Below are positions 33,694-43,170 of a DNA stretch of 64,000 nucleotides, piece after piece. The notes below the pieces were generated by a model, which saw only the letters and a list, made by a program, of their open reading frames with translations, was not told the origin of the DNA and searched no databases. The position numbers were made by a program, and so were the translations under genes. The stretch is from JAJPHF01 sp035293805 (lineage in GTDB: Bacteria > Chloroflexota > UBA6077 > JAJPHF01), in assembly GCA_035293805.1 (NCBI GenBank), contig DATGMD010000025.1, forward strand, positions 1-64,000, read 5' to 3'. How positions within the stretch are numbered: the stretch's first letter is position 1; every line of letters starts with the position of its first letter.

Positions 33694-35337
33694 TTGCCGG
33701 ACGACTATCAATGGGCAGGGCGATTAGCCGAAACGATCCGCGCCCGCCATAGAAGGAGGACGCCAAGGCGCGAGCAATCTTCTCAGCCGTCGCCCGCTCC
33801 TCTCCCAGGCCGATTGGCACCGATGCGGCGCCGCGGCTTGATGACCGGGCTCGCGGCCCTGGCTGCCGGGGCCTTAGCGAAAACCACCGCCTCGCCCGTC
33901 GCCGCGAGCGATGGCCAGGCGCTTGTCGCGGGCCAGACGAACACTGCTACGAGCACGACGCGGCTCGATCGGAGCGGCGCGGCGGCGGTGGCGCTCGTCG
34001 TGACGAACACCAACGCGGACGGCATCCAGGCCGTGGTGCCCCCAGGCGGCACGGATACCTACGGCGTTTGGGGCGACAACACCGCCGGCTCTGGCGTCGG
34101 CGGCATCAGCTCCTCGGGTAATGGCGTGGCGGGGGCCGCATACAACGGCATCGGCGTGCTCGGCGACTCGGAGAGTGGTCCCGGAGTGGATAGCGCTTCT
34201 CGGAACCACTACGGAGTCATCGGCCGGTCGACCAACAGTATCGGCGTGCGCGGCGAGAGCGCCTCGCAGCCAGGCGTCCAGGGCGAGTGTGCCAACCACT
34301 ACGGTGTCCACGGTACCTCAACAAACTACCCTGGCGTCCGGGGGGATTCCACCGCGAACCCTGGCGTATGGGGGCACTCGACCAACGACATCGGCGTCAA
34401 GGGAACGTCCCAGAATCACGTCGGCGTGCGGGGTGAGGCTACCGCGCAGCCCGCGGTGTGGGGTGACTGCTACAACCACTACGGTGTCTACGGCACCTCC
34501 GCAGGCAATGCCGGGGTAGTGGGGCAGACCGGCTCGACCAACGGCAATCCGGGCGTGATGGGAATCGCCAACGGCGGCTACGGCGTCTACGGCAACTCGC
34601 AGAGCCTCCAGGGCGTGATGGGAATCTCCACCAGCGGGTACGGCGCCATGGGACAGTCGACCAGCAGCATCGGCGTGTTCGGGCTCTCCACCGACAACAC
34701 GGGCGTCTATGGGCAATCGAGCACTGGTCACGGCGTGTACGGGTTCTCCCAGGCCGCTCATGGGATCGTCGGCAGCTCGGCGTCGGGGTTGGCGGGGTAC
34801 TTCCAGGGCAACGTGCAGGTGAACGGGGCGTTCACGGTGTACGGAGGCCCGAAGTCCGCGGCCGTACCCCATCCTGATGGCTCGCAGCGCCGTATGTACT
34901 GTATCGAAAGCCCCGATAGCCTATTCGAGGACTTTGGGTCGAGCCAGCTCACGGCCGGGCGCACGGTGGTCACCCTGGACGCCGATTTCGCAGCGATCGT
35001 GCAGAACAACAGCTATCAGGTCTTCCTGACGGCCGAGAATGACTCCAACGGACTCTACGTCACGAACAAGAGCCCGACCAGCTTCGAGGTACGCGAGTCC
35101 CGCCTGGGCACCAGCAATACGCCGTTTAGCTACCGCGTCGTCGCCAGACGCAAGGACATCGCCGCTGTGCGGCTAGAGCGAGTGACAATCGCGGCGGCCC
35201 TCCCGCCCGAGCGGCGTCGGCCCATCGCCCCGGTCACTCCCATTCCGGCCCGCGACGTGGCGGCGCCCCAGCCGAGCCAGCCCAAGGCCGTGACCGCACC
35301 ACCGCCCGTGGAGCGCCGCCCGCCACCCGTCCATTAG
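33694..35337 (+). CDS. Secreted GVxG-repeat surface protein
   Basis: 547 aa. A Tat-like signal 'MRRRGLMTGLAALAAGAL' is followed by a region (about residues 110-370) of roughly 11-residue repeats with the pattern GVxGxS ('YGVHGTSTNYPGVRGDST'), predicting a beta-solenoid or fibre. A C-terminal domain contains 'DSLFEDFGSSQLTAGRTVV' and 'YRVVARRKD', known from surface proteins of Chloroflexota and Actinobacteria, then a Pro-rich tail. The TTG start at 33694 has AGGAG 4 nt upstream; ATG 33823, right before the signal, is the alternative. The RHS toxin gene follows by 89 bp. Confidence 0.8.
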   Translation: MPDDYQWAGRLAETIRARHRRRTPRREQSSQPSPAPLPGRLAPMRRRGLMTGLAALAAGALAKTTASPVAASDGQALVAGQTNTATSTTRLDRSGAAAVALVVTNTNADGIQAVVPPGGTDTYGVWGDNTAGSGVGGISSSGNGVAGAAYNGIGVLGDSESGPGVDSASRNHYGVIGRSTNSIGVRGESASQPGVQGECANHYGVHGTSTNYPGVRGDSTANPGVWGHSTNDIGVKGTSQNHVGVRGEATAQPAVWGDCYNHYGVYGTSAGNAGVVGQTGSTNGNPGVMGIANGGYGVYGNSQSLQGVMGISTSGYGAMGQSTSSIGVFGLSTDNTGVYGQSSTGHGVYGFSQAAHGIVGSSASGLAGYFQGNVQVNGAFTVYGGPKSAAVPHPDGSQRRMYCIESPDSLFEDFGSSQLTAGRTVVTLDADFAAIVQNNSYQVFLTAENDSNGLYVTNKSPTSFEVRESRLGTSNTPFSYRVVARRKDIAAVRLERVTIAAALPPERRRPIAPVTPIPARDVAAPQPSQPKAVTAPPPVERRPPPVH

Positions 35338-35426
35338 CGTCAGAGGCCAACCCGCGTGGCGAAACGTGGTCGACCTGCATCAAGACCTGCAAAGTATCTG
35401 AGGGCCCAGAGAAGGGGACGGTTGCC

Positions 35427-38400
35427 GTGAAGAGCCGACGATGCCTGGCGATGCTGCTGCAAACGGCCATAGTCTGCCTGGTGGTACTCGCTGGCCAGCC
35501 CGGCCTCGTGCAGCAGCCGACGGCCCAGGCGCGCAACGCCCCGGCCGCGGTCTTGGCCCAGGCGCCGACCGTTTCCGCGCGGCCGAGCAGCGTGCCAGCT
35601 GGGGGTACCATCGGCGTGACCTGGACGGGCATCGGCAGTCCCAACAGCAACGACCGCATCGGCGTGTACCAGGGCAGCACGGACCTCAACCTCTGGGTGT
35701 ACACGGACGGCCGCAGCGGCGGCCAGGCTGCCATTCCGCTCCCCGCGGCGCTCACCCCTGCAAGCAACTATTCGTTGCGTCTGTACGCGGCCGGCGGTGG
35801 CCTGCTCGCGACAAGCCCGCCTTTTACAGTGACGGCCGCAGTGGGCGGAGCACCCAGTAGTGGGCCGAGCGTGAGCGCGCGGCCCGATTCGGTGCCGGTC
35901 GGCGGGACGGTCAGCGCGACGTGGACGGGGATCGCGAGCCCCAACGTCAACGACCGGGTCGAGGTGTACGCGGGACCCAATCCGGTCAACCTACGTGCGT
36001 ACACGGACGGCAGGGCGAGTGGGCAAGCGGCAATCGCCCTCACCGGGGTGGGCGAAGGCAGCTACAACCTGCGGCTGTTCGACGACGGCGGCACGCTGCT
36101 CGCCACGAGCGGCCCCTTCCGCATCGGTCCGCCTCCGACGCCGCTGCCCACGAGTACGCCGACGCCGGTGCCCACCCAGGTTGCCTCGCCCACGCCAGCG
36201 CCCGGCTCTTGCATCCCGGTCGAGGTGCCACCGGCGGGCACCGCGAGCAACCCGCCCTACATCAACGGCGGGAGCGTGGGCGGCGTGCACACGCTGACCG
36301 GCAGCTACAGCTACAGCCACACCGACATCGCCATCGCGGGCGTGGGGCCGGCGCCCAGCTTTACTCGCACCTACAACGCCAACGACTCCCGTAGCGGGTC
36401 GCTGGGCGTCGGCTGGACCCATAACTACGCTATCCGCCTGGTCCGGCCCGCGTCCAGCAGCAACGACATCGTACTCGTGGGCCCACAGGGGCGCAGCGAC
36501 CACTACACGTATACGGGCGACCCGAATGGCTTCTGGAGTCCGCCAGCCGGCGTGTTCACGACGCTACAGAAGCAGACGAACGGCGCGTTCGAGGCCAAGG
36601 CGCTGGACCAGAGCCGGATGACGTTCAACGCGTGCGGCCGCCTGGACGCCATCATCGATCGCTACGGCAACAGCAGCGATCTGACCTACGATCCCGTGAC
36701 CGGCCGGCTGGCGCTCATCGCGGATCCCGCGGGCCGCGGCTCCCTCTCGCTCGGGTACGACGCCAACGGCCGGCTAACGAGCGTCCAGGACTGGAGCGGC
36801 CGGCCGGCGGTGACGTATGAGTACGACGCGAGCGGCCGGCTGTCGAAGGTCCACGACCGGATGACCGTGCCGGACGGGGGAAACGTCACGACCTTCGGCT
36901 ACGACGCCGGCTCGCGGCTGTCAACGATCACCGACGCCCGGACCGCCAGCCCGTGCCCCAGCACCGGCTGCGTGGTGCTGACCAACACCTACTATCCCAG
37001 CGGGCAGGTACACTATCAGGACGACGCCGCGGGCCAGCGAACGACCTTCACCTACCGCACGAGCCCACCCGGCGCCGACGTCACGTTCCCCGCGACCAGC
37101 TATCAGGCCACGTTTCAGCCGACTCAATCCTACACCTACGATGGCAACGGCTGGCTCACGACCGAGGTGACGAGTCCGGAGAGCGGTATCTCGTACACGG
37201 TGAGCCACGCGTATGACGCGACCAAGGGTGTACGCACGTCCACCACCGACGCCCGGGGCGCCACCACCACCTATTGTTACGACGTGTCCACGGCCGGGAC
37301 GGCGCTCGGCACACGCGGCCTGCTCACGCGCGTGATCGCGCCGTCGGTGTTCAGCAGCGACATCGGCGCCAACACCCGGCCGACGACGCTGACCGAGTAC
37401 GATGGCCTGAACCGCCCCACGCGGGTGTACTCGCCCAAGGGCGTCAACACGGCGGCCATCCCGCCCACCTGTAGCGCGGACTATACCGCGCCCAACGCGC
37501 TGGACCTCGCCTACGCCACCGACAAGGCGTATAGCGGGCACAACGAGCTTACGGCGGTCACGCGGCGGTACTACAGCTACGACCAGAATGGGAACCGCAC
37601 GGGGGCAATGCAGGTCGCGACCACGAAGTACGAGTACTCGTCCACCTGGCCCGGGCAGGTGACGTACGAGACGCCGCCGCGGGGAAACCCGGGCCCCCAG
37701 CCTGACCACGCCTACGCTACCGCGCACACGTATTACGGTCCCGGCGACCCGCAGGCCGGCATGAGGGCCACCACGCAGCCGCCGGCCCAAACGGCAGTGT
37801 ACATGTGCTACGACGCCGTTGGGCGCCTGACGGCCAAGAGCGACGGCTTCGTGAACGCCTGCGATTCTGTCCGGAACCAGAACCACCGCTGGGACTACAC
37901 CTACGATAACGAGGACCGGCTGCTCAGCACCACGTCTCCCCCCACGACCTTCGGGCAGGCCAATACGCGACTGACGACTAGCAGTAGCTACGATGCGGTG
38001 GGGCACCAGGTAACCGCGACGGATGCTGTGGGCAACATCACTCGCTATACCTATGATACTCGTGGCCAGCTCTTTGAGGTGCGCCAGAGCAAGGACTTCG
38101 CCAATCCGGACAACGATTCGAGCCCGCAAATCACACGCTACCTCTACGATGGTCTCGGCCACCGGCAGTGGGTCTACAAACTTCAAGGGACGCAGCAGCT
38201 CACGCAGGCTCAGTATCGTTCGGACGGTCTGGGGCGCCTCCGCGAGGAGATCGAGTACGTCACTTACCCAAGCAGCCTCACGCTGACCCGCACGTACGGC
38301 TACGACTCGAATGGCAATCGCACCTCGCAAAGCAACCCAAACGGCGGCAGCATCTCCTGGGGGTACGATGCGCTGGACCGGCCGACCACCATCAGCTACT

Positions 38401-40346
38401 CCCCCAGTGCTTCCACACCCGGCGTCACCTACCATTACGACCGCGGCGGGCGCCGTACCCAGATGATCACGGACACCCAGGGCAGCAGCACCTACACCTA
38501 CGATGAGCGCGACGCCTTAGTGCGTATCGAGACGCCCTATGTGGGCGGCAGCGGGACGAAGGTCGTCCGCTACGGATACGACTTGGATGGCAACCGGGCC
38601 TGGCTGCGCTATCCACGGCAGCCCAGCCAGATCGAAGGCGATCAACTTACCTACACTCGTGACGTAGCTGGTCGTATCACATTTCTCACCGATTGGCTGA
38701 ATCGCTCGACGGTCTACAGCTATCACCCCACTGACGGCAAGCTGACTAAGCAGAGTAACGTTACCGGCACGACGAAGACTCCAGAGTATGACAATCTACG
38801 CCGTCTGACCGGCTTGGCTCATAACTATAGCGCAGGCTCCGCGATCGCAGCGGACAGCTATCTGCTGGACGGCAATGGCAGCCCTTACGAGATCGACGGA
38901 TTTGCCCAAAATGCTTGCCCATCTCCGGGCTGCACGCCGAGTGCGACCAGTTACAAGCACCGGTACGGCTACGACCATCTCAACCGTCTCATTAGCTTCA
39001 ACGACGACGATCAAGTCGCCGCGCTACCATCAGGGATAAGCCAGCATTACGACGCGGCCCATAATATGTCGGATTTCACACTGAATTTCCCGCCGCCGAC
39101 ACCCGGCCAAACCTGGACCAATACTCCCAATGGAGCTGATTGGCTCCTCGCACAGACCCGATCTGGAGCCGCCGGATCATTCACCTACGGTTATGATAAC
39201 AATGGTAATCAAACGAGCGAGTCGAATACCATCGCTTATCCCCAGTACACCTTTAGTTATGCCATCGCTGACCGACCGCTTACAGCAGCATCTGGTGTAA
39301 CCACAGCCTATTTCACGTACGATGGCGACGGGGTGCGTGTCTTCAAATCGGTGGGGTCAACGCACTACCTATACGTCTATGATCGTAGCGCCAAGACCCC
39401 GACTCTCTTAGAGGATGGTAGTCGCCGCTACGTGTCCGGGCCGACAGGCATTCTGTATACCACCGACATCACTGGTGGTGGGAACCCACAGCTCATTTAC
39501 CACACGGACAACCAGGGATCAGTTCGCGCCATCACAAACTACAGCGCGCAGCTGGTGTACAGCACGCGCTATGAGCCGTACGGCAACCTGCGGCACACGG
39601 CGAGCGTTGCCGGGTTCGCGGCGCAGCCGCTCGGCTACACGGGCGCCCCCTTCGACCCAGAGGGCGCGGTCATCTACCTGAACGCGCGCTACTACGCCCC
39701 TGGCGAGGCGCGCTTCATCCAGCGCGACAGCGTCTTCGGCAGCGACACCGACCCGGTCTCCCTCAACCGCTATGTGTATGCCCGCGACAACCCCATGGTG
39801 TTCACCGACCCCAGCGGGCGTCAGGCGTGCCCATCGTTGTTCTCCCTGGCAGCGTGCGGCCCATATCTGGGCCTCGACCCGTATCATCCTGACTTTGCGC
39901 ACGCGTACGGCGAACTAGCAGGCCCATGCAATCTGTTTACCGCGTGCGGCAATAGTGGCATGTATGGACACGTCTACGCTGCGGATATGGGACCAGTGTT
40001 CGAGAATGGCGGCCTGGTGGGATTGATGGTCGGTGGTGCGCTGAGCGGTCCCGTCTGGCATGGGCACCATACCGTTCCACGCGCTATACTGAATCAGCTA
40101 CCGCCAGCGCTAGCCGGGCAGTTTGGAACGCGAGAGCATATCTGGCGCATTCCACAGACCATTCATGAAGAGCTTCACTACGCTGCGCCAGGTATGCCAT
40201 ACGCAGGGCGGGGAGGACTATACCGCCTTCGGTGGGAGCAAGAGATAGCCGCGCGCGGTGGGGTACCCGCGCTCGACGCCCGAGCAATCACCGAGATCCG
40301 GGATATGCTGGTTGAAGAATTTGGCATCGGAGTCTACCGTCCATGA
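35427..40346 (+). CDS. Secreted RHS/YD-repeat polymorphic toxin with DUF2380/HNH-like C-terminal tip
   Basis: 1639 aa. Signal peptide (1-35); two Ig-like repeats of about 85 residues ('SARPxSVPxGGTxxxTWTGI'); Pro/Thr linker (about 230-262); DUF6531-like module ('TRTYNANDSRSGSLGVGWTH'); YD repeats to about 1350; RHS core ending 'NPMVFTDPSG' (DPSG 1461-1464). The last 175 residues are the variable toxin tip, with 'HGHHTVPRAIL' and 'IPQTIHEELH', resembling the histidine-rich nuclease-like region of myxobacterial TIGR02269/DUF2380 proteins. GTG 35427 follows GAAGGGG. The stop overlaps the next gene's ATG (ATGA), as expected for toxin and immunity. Export probably by Sec; no T6SS genes seen. Confidence 0.92.
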   Translation: MKSRRCLAMLLQTAIVCLVVLAGQPGLVQQPTAQARNAPAAVLAQAPTVSARPSSVPAGGTIGVTWTGIGSPNSNDRIGVYQGSTDLNLWVYTDGRSGGQAAIPLPAALTPASNYSLRLYAAGGGLLATSPPFTVTAAVGGAPSSGPSVSARPDSVPVGGTVSATWTGIASPNVNDRVEVYAGPNPVNLRAYTDGRASGQAAIALTGVGEGSYNLRLFDDGGTLLATSGPFRIGPPPTPLPTSTPTPVPTQVASPTPAPGSCIPVEVPPAGTASNPPYINGGSVGGVHTLTGSYSYSHTDIAIAGVGPAPSFTRTYNANDSRSGSLGVGWTHNYAIRLVRPASSSNDIVLVGPQGRSDHYTYTGDPNGFWSPPAGVFTTLQKQTNGAFEAKALDQSRMTFNACGRLDAIIDRYGNSSDLTYDPVTGRLALIADPAGRGSLSLGYDANGRLTSVQDWSGRPAVTYEYDASGRLSKVHDRMTVPDGGNVTTFGYDAGSRLSTITDARTASPCPSTGCVVLTNTYYPSGQVHYQDDAAGQRTTFTYRTSPPGADVTFPATSYQATFQPTQSYTYDGNGWLTTEVTSPESGISYTVSHAYDATKGVRTSTTDARGATTTYCYDVSTAGTALGTRGLLTRVIAPSVFSSDIGANTRPTTLTEYDGLNRPTRVYSPKGVNTAAIPPTCSADYTAPNALDLAYATDKAYSGHNELTAVTRRYYSYDQNGNRTGAMQVATTKYEYSSTWPGQVTYETPPRGNPGPQPDHAYATAHTYYGPGDPQAGMRATTQPPAQTAVYMCYDAVGRLTAKSDGFVNACDSVRNQNHRWDYTYDNEDRLLSTTSPPTTFGQANTRLTTSSSYDAVGHQVTATDAVGNITRYTYDTRGQLFEVRQSKDFANPDNDSSPQITRYLYDGLGHRQWVYKLQGTQQLTQAQYRSDGLGRLREEIEYVTYPSSLTLTRTYGYDSNGNRTSQSNPNGGSISWGYDALDRPTTISYSPSASTPGVTYHYDRGGRRTQMITDTQGSSTYTYDERDALVRIETPYVGGSGTKVVRYGYDLDGNRAWLRYPRQPSQIEGDQLTYTRDVAGRITFLTDWLNRSTVYSYHPTDGKLTKQSNVTGTTKTPEYDNLRRLTGLAHNYSAGSAIAADSYLLDGNGSPYEIDGFAQNACPSPGCTPSATSYKHRYGYDHLNRLISFNDDDQVAALPSGISQHYDAAHNMSDFTLNFPPPTPGQTWTNTPNGADWLLAQTRSGAAGSFTYGYDNNGNQTSESNTIAYPQYTFSYAIADRPLTAASGVTTAYFTYDGDGVRVFKSVGSTHYLYVYDRSAKTPTLLEDGSRRYVSGPTGILYTTDITGGGNPQLIYHTDNQGSVRAITNYSAQLVYSTRYEPYGNLRHTASVAGFAAQPLGYTGAPFDPEGAVIYLNARYYAPGEARFIQRDSVFGSDTDPVSLNRYVYARDNPMVFTDPSGRQACPSLFSLAACGPYLGLDPYHPDFAHAYGELAGPCNLFTACGNSGMYGHVYAADMGPVFENGGLVGLMVGGALSGPVWHGHHTVPRAILNQLPPALAGQFGTREHIWRIPQTIHEELHYAAPGMPYAGRGGLYRLRWEQEIAARGGVPALDARAITEIRDMLVEEFGIGVYRP

Positions 40347-40990
40347 AGCTATTTCACTTCAAGATGCCGCCGGATACCGGAGAGTACGCCGAGGCCATTG
40401 CACGAGGAACTTGGGCGCCTGATCCCGGGCCAGGCCTCTGCCCTGAATGTGGGCACTCACGACAATATCGTGTCCCGCCACTCATCCTTCAGTGGATGCC
40501 AGGCTCTGATCGAGTCGCGGACTTCACCTGGGCTGGGGCGGGCGCTGAGGTCGTGGTGACCCAGCGAGTGCGTGATGTGCTGGAAAGCGCGTTCAAGAAC
40601 ATTCGATTTCTGGGTATCGAGATCTGGCAGCCACCAAAACTGCCGCGTCCATCTGATCTAACAAGGCGCAAGAAGCGGCGTGTCTGGCTACCGTATGACG
40701 GTCCGGCCCTGTGGGATCTACAACCTGAGAGTCGCTCCAAAATTGATCAGAATAGATCTAACGTGAAGTTATTACACGTGTGTAAGACATGTGGGCGGAT
40801 GATTTGGGATATTCCTCAGTATGGCCAACGCACCCTAGTGGTAGACAGGTCTACTTGGGATGGAGCGCATATATTTCGCCTGGACGCCTACCCATACTGG
40901 GTATTTTGTACGGATATGGCAAGAGAGTTCATCGAGCGCCAGAGGTTCACGAACGTCACCTTCGAACTCGATGGTATAATTCCGGACTGA
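40343..40990 (+). CDS. Candidate immunity protein, double-CXXCG motif family
   Basis: 215 aa. Two metal-binding knuckles, C33-x2-C36-G ('CPECGH') and C147-x2-C150-G ('CKTCGR'), fit the double-CXXCG (Gmx_para_CXXCG) family best known from Myxococcus, where I recall members lying beside TIGR02269-type proteins. Its ATG overlaps the RHS stop codon by 4 bp, giving translational coupling. Codon use is AT-richer than the chromosome. Position immediately after a toxin tip makes immunity the best hypothesis; family membership should be confirmed by profile search. Confidence 0.78.
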   Translation: MKLFHFKMPPDTGEYAEAIARGTWAPDPGPGLCPECGHSRQYRVPPLILQWMPGSDRVADFTWAGAGAEVVVTQRVRDVLESAFKNIRFLGIEIWQPPKLPRPSDLTRRKKRRVWLPYDGPALWDLQPESRSKIDQNRSNVKLLHVCKTCGRMIWDIPQYGQRTLVVDRSTWDGAHIFRLDAYPYWVFCTDMAREFIERQRFTNVTFELDGIIPD

Positions 40991-41025
40991 ATGCCTTCTC
41001 GTAGAATCTGTCGTAGGAGTTGTAT

Positions 41026-41328
41026 ATGGACCCATTATCGACCCCCCCTGACGATCAAGCAGGTTCATGCCCTGTCAGCTTAAGCAGTCTGCTGAGATAC
41101 TTGGCCATCGAAATACCAGATGATGAGATCAGTGACGACGATCTAGAGTTTGTACGAACCGCTATGGTCGACGGATTCACCTACTGGATCTGGCGCCTTA
41201 TCGATGTCTACGGGGACCAGTGCTACGCTCTGGTGACGCTCTGGCCCAATGGTGGGACCAGCATCGATTATGGACCATCTCGCGGGATGTCACCGGAGGA
41301 GTTTGTTGCTACAACTCACAATAGCTAG
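41026..41328 (+). CDS. Small acidic protein, possible orphan immunity protein
   Basis: 100 aa, acidic N-terminal half ('IPDDEISDDDLEFV') then 'CYALVTLWPNGGTSIDYGPSRG'. ATG 41026 has TAGGAG 6 nt upstream. No family recognised. It lies 35 bp after the double-CXXCG gene and just before a displaced RHS core, the typical place for a leftover immunity gene from an earlier toxin tip. It could instead be a second part of the first immunity module. AT-rich like its neighbours. Confidence 0.6.
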   Translation: MDPLSTPPDDQAGSCPVSLSSLLRYLAIEIPDDEISDDDLEFVRTAMVDGFTYWIWRLIDVYGDQCYALVTLWPNGGTSIDYGPSRGMSPEEFVATTHNS

Positions 41329-41477
41329 GCAGCGGGACATCGTATGCGAGCTGCCCGGTCATAATTCAGCACTGGGTGGCCGAAGCAGAACCCGACCTGA
41401 AAGTTTACTGGCTCGGACCGCGCGAAAGCAGATTCGCTTGCTCGCAGCAAGCCGGCTGCTTGGGCGCGCTCCGGCAG

Positions 41478-42434
41478 TGTACGTTTACAATTGCATGGGG
41501 CACGCGCACCGAAGAACCGGCCGGTATCCTCCGGGCCGGAAGACAACCGGCGCTACGTACCGGGCCTGACCGGCGTCCTATGCACTACGGGCCTTCCCGC
41601 GTGGGCACGCCGCAGCTCATCTACCACACCGACCAGCAGGGCTCGGTGCGGGCCATTACGAACGGCAGCGCACAGCTGGTGTACAGCACGCGCTATGAGC
41701 CGTACGGCCACCCGCGGCACACGGCGAACGGTGCAGGATACTCGGAGCAGCCGCTCGCTTACACCGGCGCCCCCTTCGACCCAGAGGGCGCGGTCATCTA
41801 CCTGAACGCGCGCTACTACGCCCCTGGCGAGGCGCGCTTCATCCAGCGCGACAGCGTCTTCGGCAGCGACACCGACCCCGTCTCCCTCAACCGCTATGTG
41901 TATGCCCGCGACAATCCGATGATGTACAATGACCCGAGTGGGCATGACGCCTGTGGAGGCGATATTCCTTGCAGTCCGTCACTGAATTGGGGATGTGGTC
42001 CCTACTATCCGTGGTGCCTAATTCAGCAGATATCGGGCGCTTACGGTGCCGCGCTAGGCGTTACACTGCCTGACGAAGGGCCGCTGTTCGGCGCAGAGCC
42101 AGTATTTCGCAACGTCCCATTTGCGCTGCATCCAAACCTAGAGTGGAGGCTCAATGATCCTCGTATGCAGGGTCTTCAAGGGCGGCTCACAGCTGATGAC
42201 ATCAATGGCCTTCTGAACAACCCAAACGCTGTACGATTTATGAACAGAGCGAACCTCGCCATAAGTGTAGTCCAGGACGCGCCGGGAATGACACATCCAT
42301 TACGTATTACCGTTTCCGACACCAGGATGGAGGTAATTTCCTTGGGTCCAATTGATTGGAGCAGGGTCAGGAACCGGATCGCAGCTGGCGACTACATACT
42401 ACTTCCATTCTCCGCATTGCCGCCGCCACGTTAG
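41478..42434 (+). pseudogene. Displaced RHS core fragment with intact second toxin tip
   Basis: Duplicate of the 3' end of the main RHS gene. Traces start near 41478 ('VYVYN' vs 'LYVYD', 'EDNRRYVPGLTGVL' vs 'EDGSRRYVSGPTGIL') but are in different frames, so the 5' part is broken by frameshifts. From about 41603 the frame is open through the core ('NARYYAPGEARFIQRDSVFG') to DPSG (41931-41942), then continues into an unrelated tip of about 164 residues with 'GLLNNPNAVRFMNRA' and 'HPLRITVSDTRMEVISLG'. The tip fold is unknown; an RNase-like BECR fold is a weak guess. An in-frame ATG at 41580 could start a short product. Confidence 0.8.
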
Positions 42435-42444
42435 GGAGGATACG

Positions 42445-42666
42445 ATGGCAGAGGTAACTCTTGGAGAGATAATCCAATGGCTTGTTCAGAGAGGGCAGAA
42501 GGATGCCATGCAGATCGTGCGAATCCGATTTGATAGACCAGGGTACGTAACAGATGCGATTGCTGAGGACTTAAAAGATCAGATCATATCGACGGACTGC
42601 CCATACGGAATTGTCGTTATAACATTCGACAAATTTGGAATGCTTGAATCCGTCGAGGTTACATAG
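42445..42666 (+). CDS. Small candidate immunity protein for the displaced toxin tip
   Basis: 73 aa: 'LGEIIQWLVQRGQKDAMQIV' then 'DLKDQIISTDCPYGIVVITF'. Start ATG 42445 with AGGGAGGA 5 nt upstream and only 10 bp after the toxin-tip stop. No family recognised. The short length, adjacency and AT-rich codon use fit an immunity gene of a toxin-tip cassette. Confidence 0.65.
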   Translation: MAEVTLGEIIQWLVQRGQKDAMQIVRIRFDRPGYVTDAIAEDLKDQIISTDCPYGIVVITFDKFGMLESVEVT

Positions 42667-43170
42667 TTATTGACAAATGTGTCTAACGCACTGGCGCGGT
42701 GTCCACGGGACGGATATTGACATTCGGTGAAGGTATAATACCAGAAAACCTCGATGAGAATTCGAAATGCAGTAGGCGAGGCATGACGCAGCGAACCCTG
42801 CCGTGCGGTTATCTTACAGACGTAACCGGCGTACAATGGATGGATGAACTAGGGCGAGGCCTATTACTGATCTGAGCCTTGGCTCGTAACCCTGCCCGCC
42901 GGGACCATCGCGGCGGCGCGCGCCTGGCTGAGCGGTCCGCTTGAGCGCCTCGAACGTATTTACGAGCTGACGCTCGGATTAGTAGTTCCTCGTAGACGGA
43001 AGGCGAGCAAGGTGACGTTCCCAGAGGCAAGCCGCGAATCGATTGCCGGTTTCGAGCAGAACTGCGCTTGGCAAGGGAACCCACCACCTATGAAGGCAAA
43101 CACGGTGGCAGTAGCATGCATATTGGCTGTAAGTAAGCGATGCCGAAATCCAGCGCGTAGAGGGTTTCAG
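42667..43170. other. Intergenic region after the toxin locus
   Basis: 504 bp with no recognised gene. It contains TTGACA (42717-42722) and TATAAT (42734-42739) hexamers, but only 11 bp apart. A frame open from about 42871 leads into the broken binding-protein gene without a recognisable domain. Confidence 0.4.

Noticed and set aside
33451..33711. Minus-strand frame of 86 codons in the gap before the surface protein
   Set aside because: No family, no ribosome-binding site, and it overlaps the strong hairpin region and the next gene's start.
35427..42666. Prophage or T6SS origin of the RHS locus
   Set aside because: No capsid, integrase, VgrG, PAAR or Hcp genes; the RHS protein has its own signal peptide.
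42717..42739. TTGACA and perfect TATAAT close together
   Set aside because: The spacer is only 11 bp, too short for a normal sigma70 promoter.
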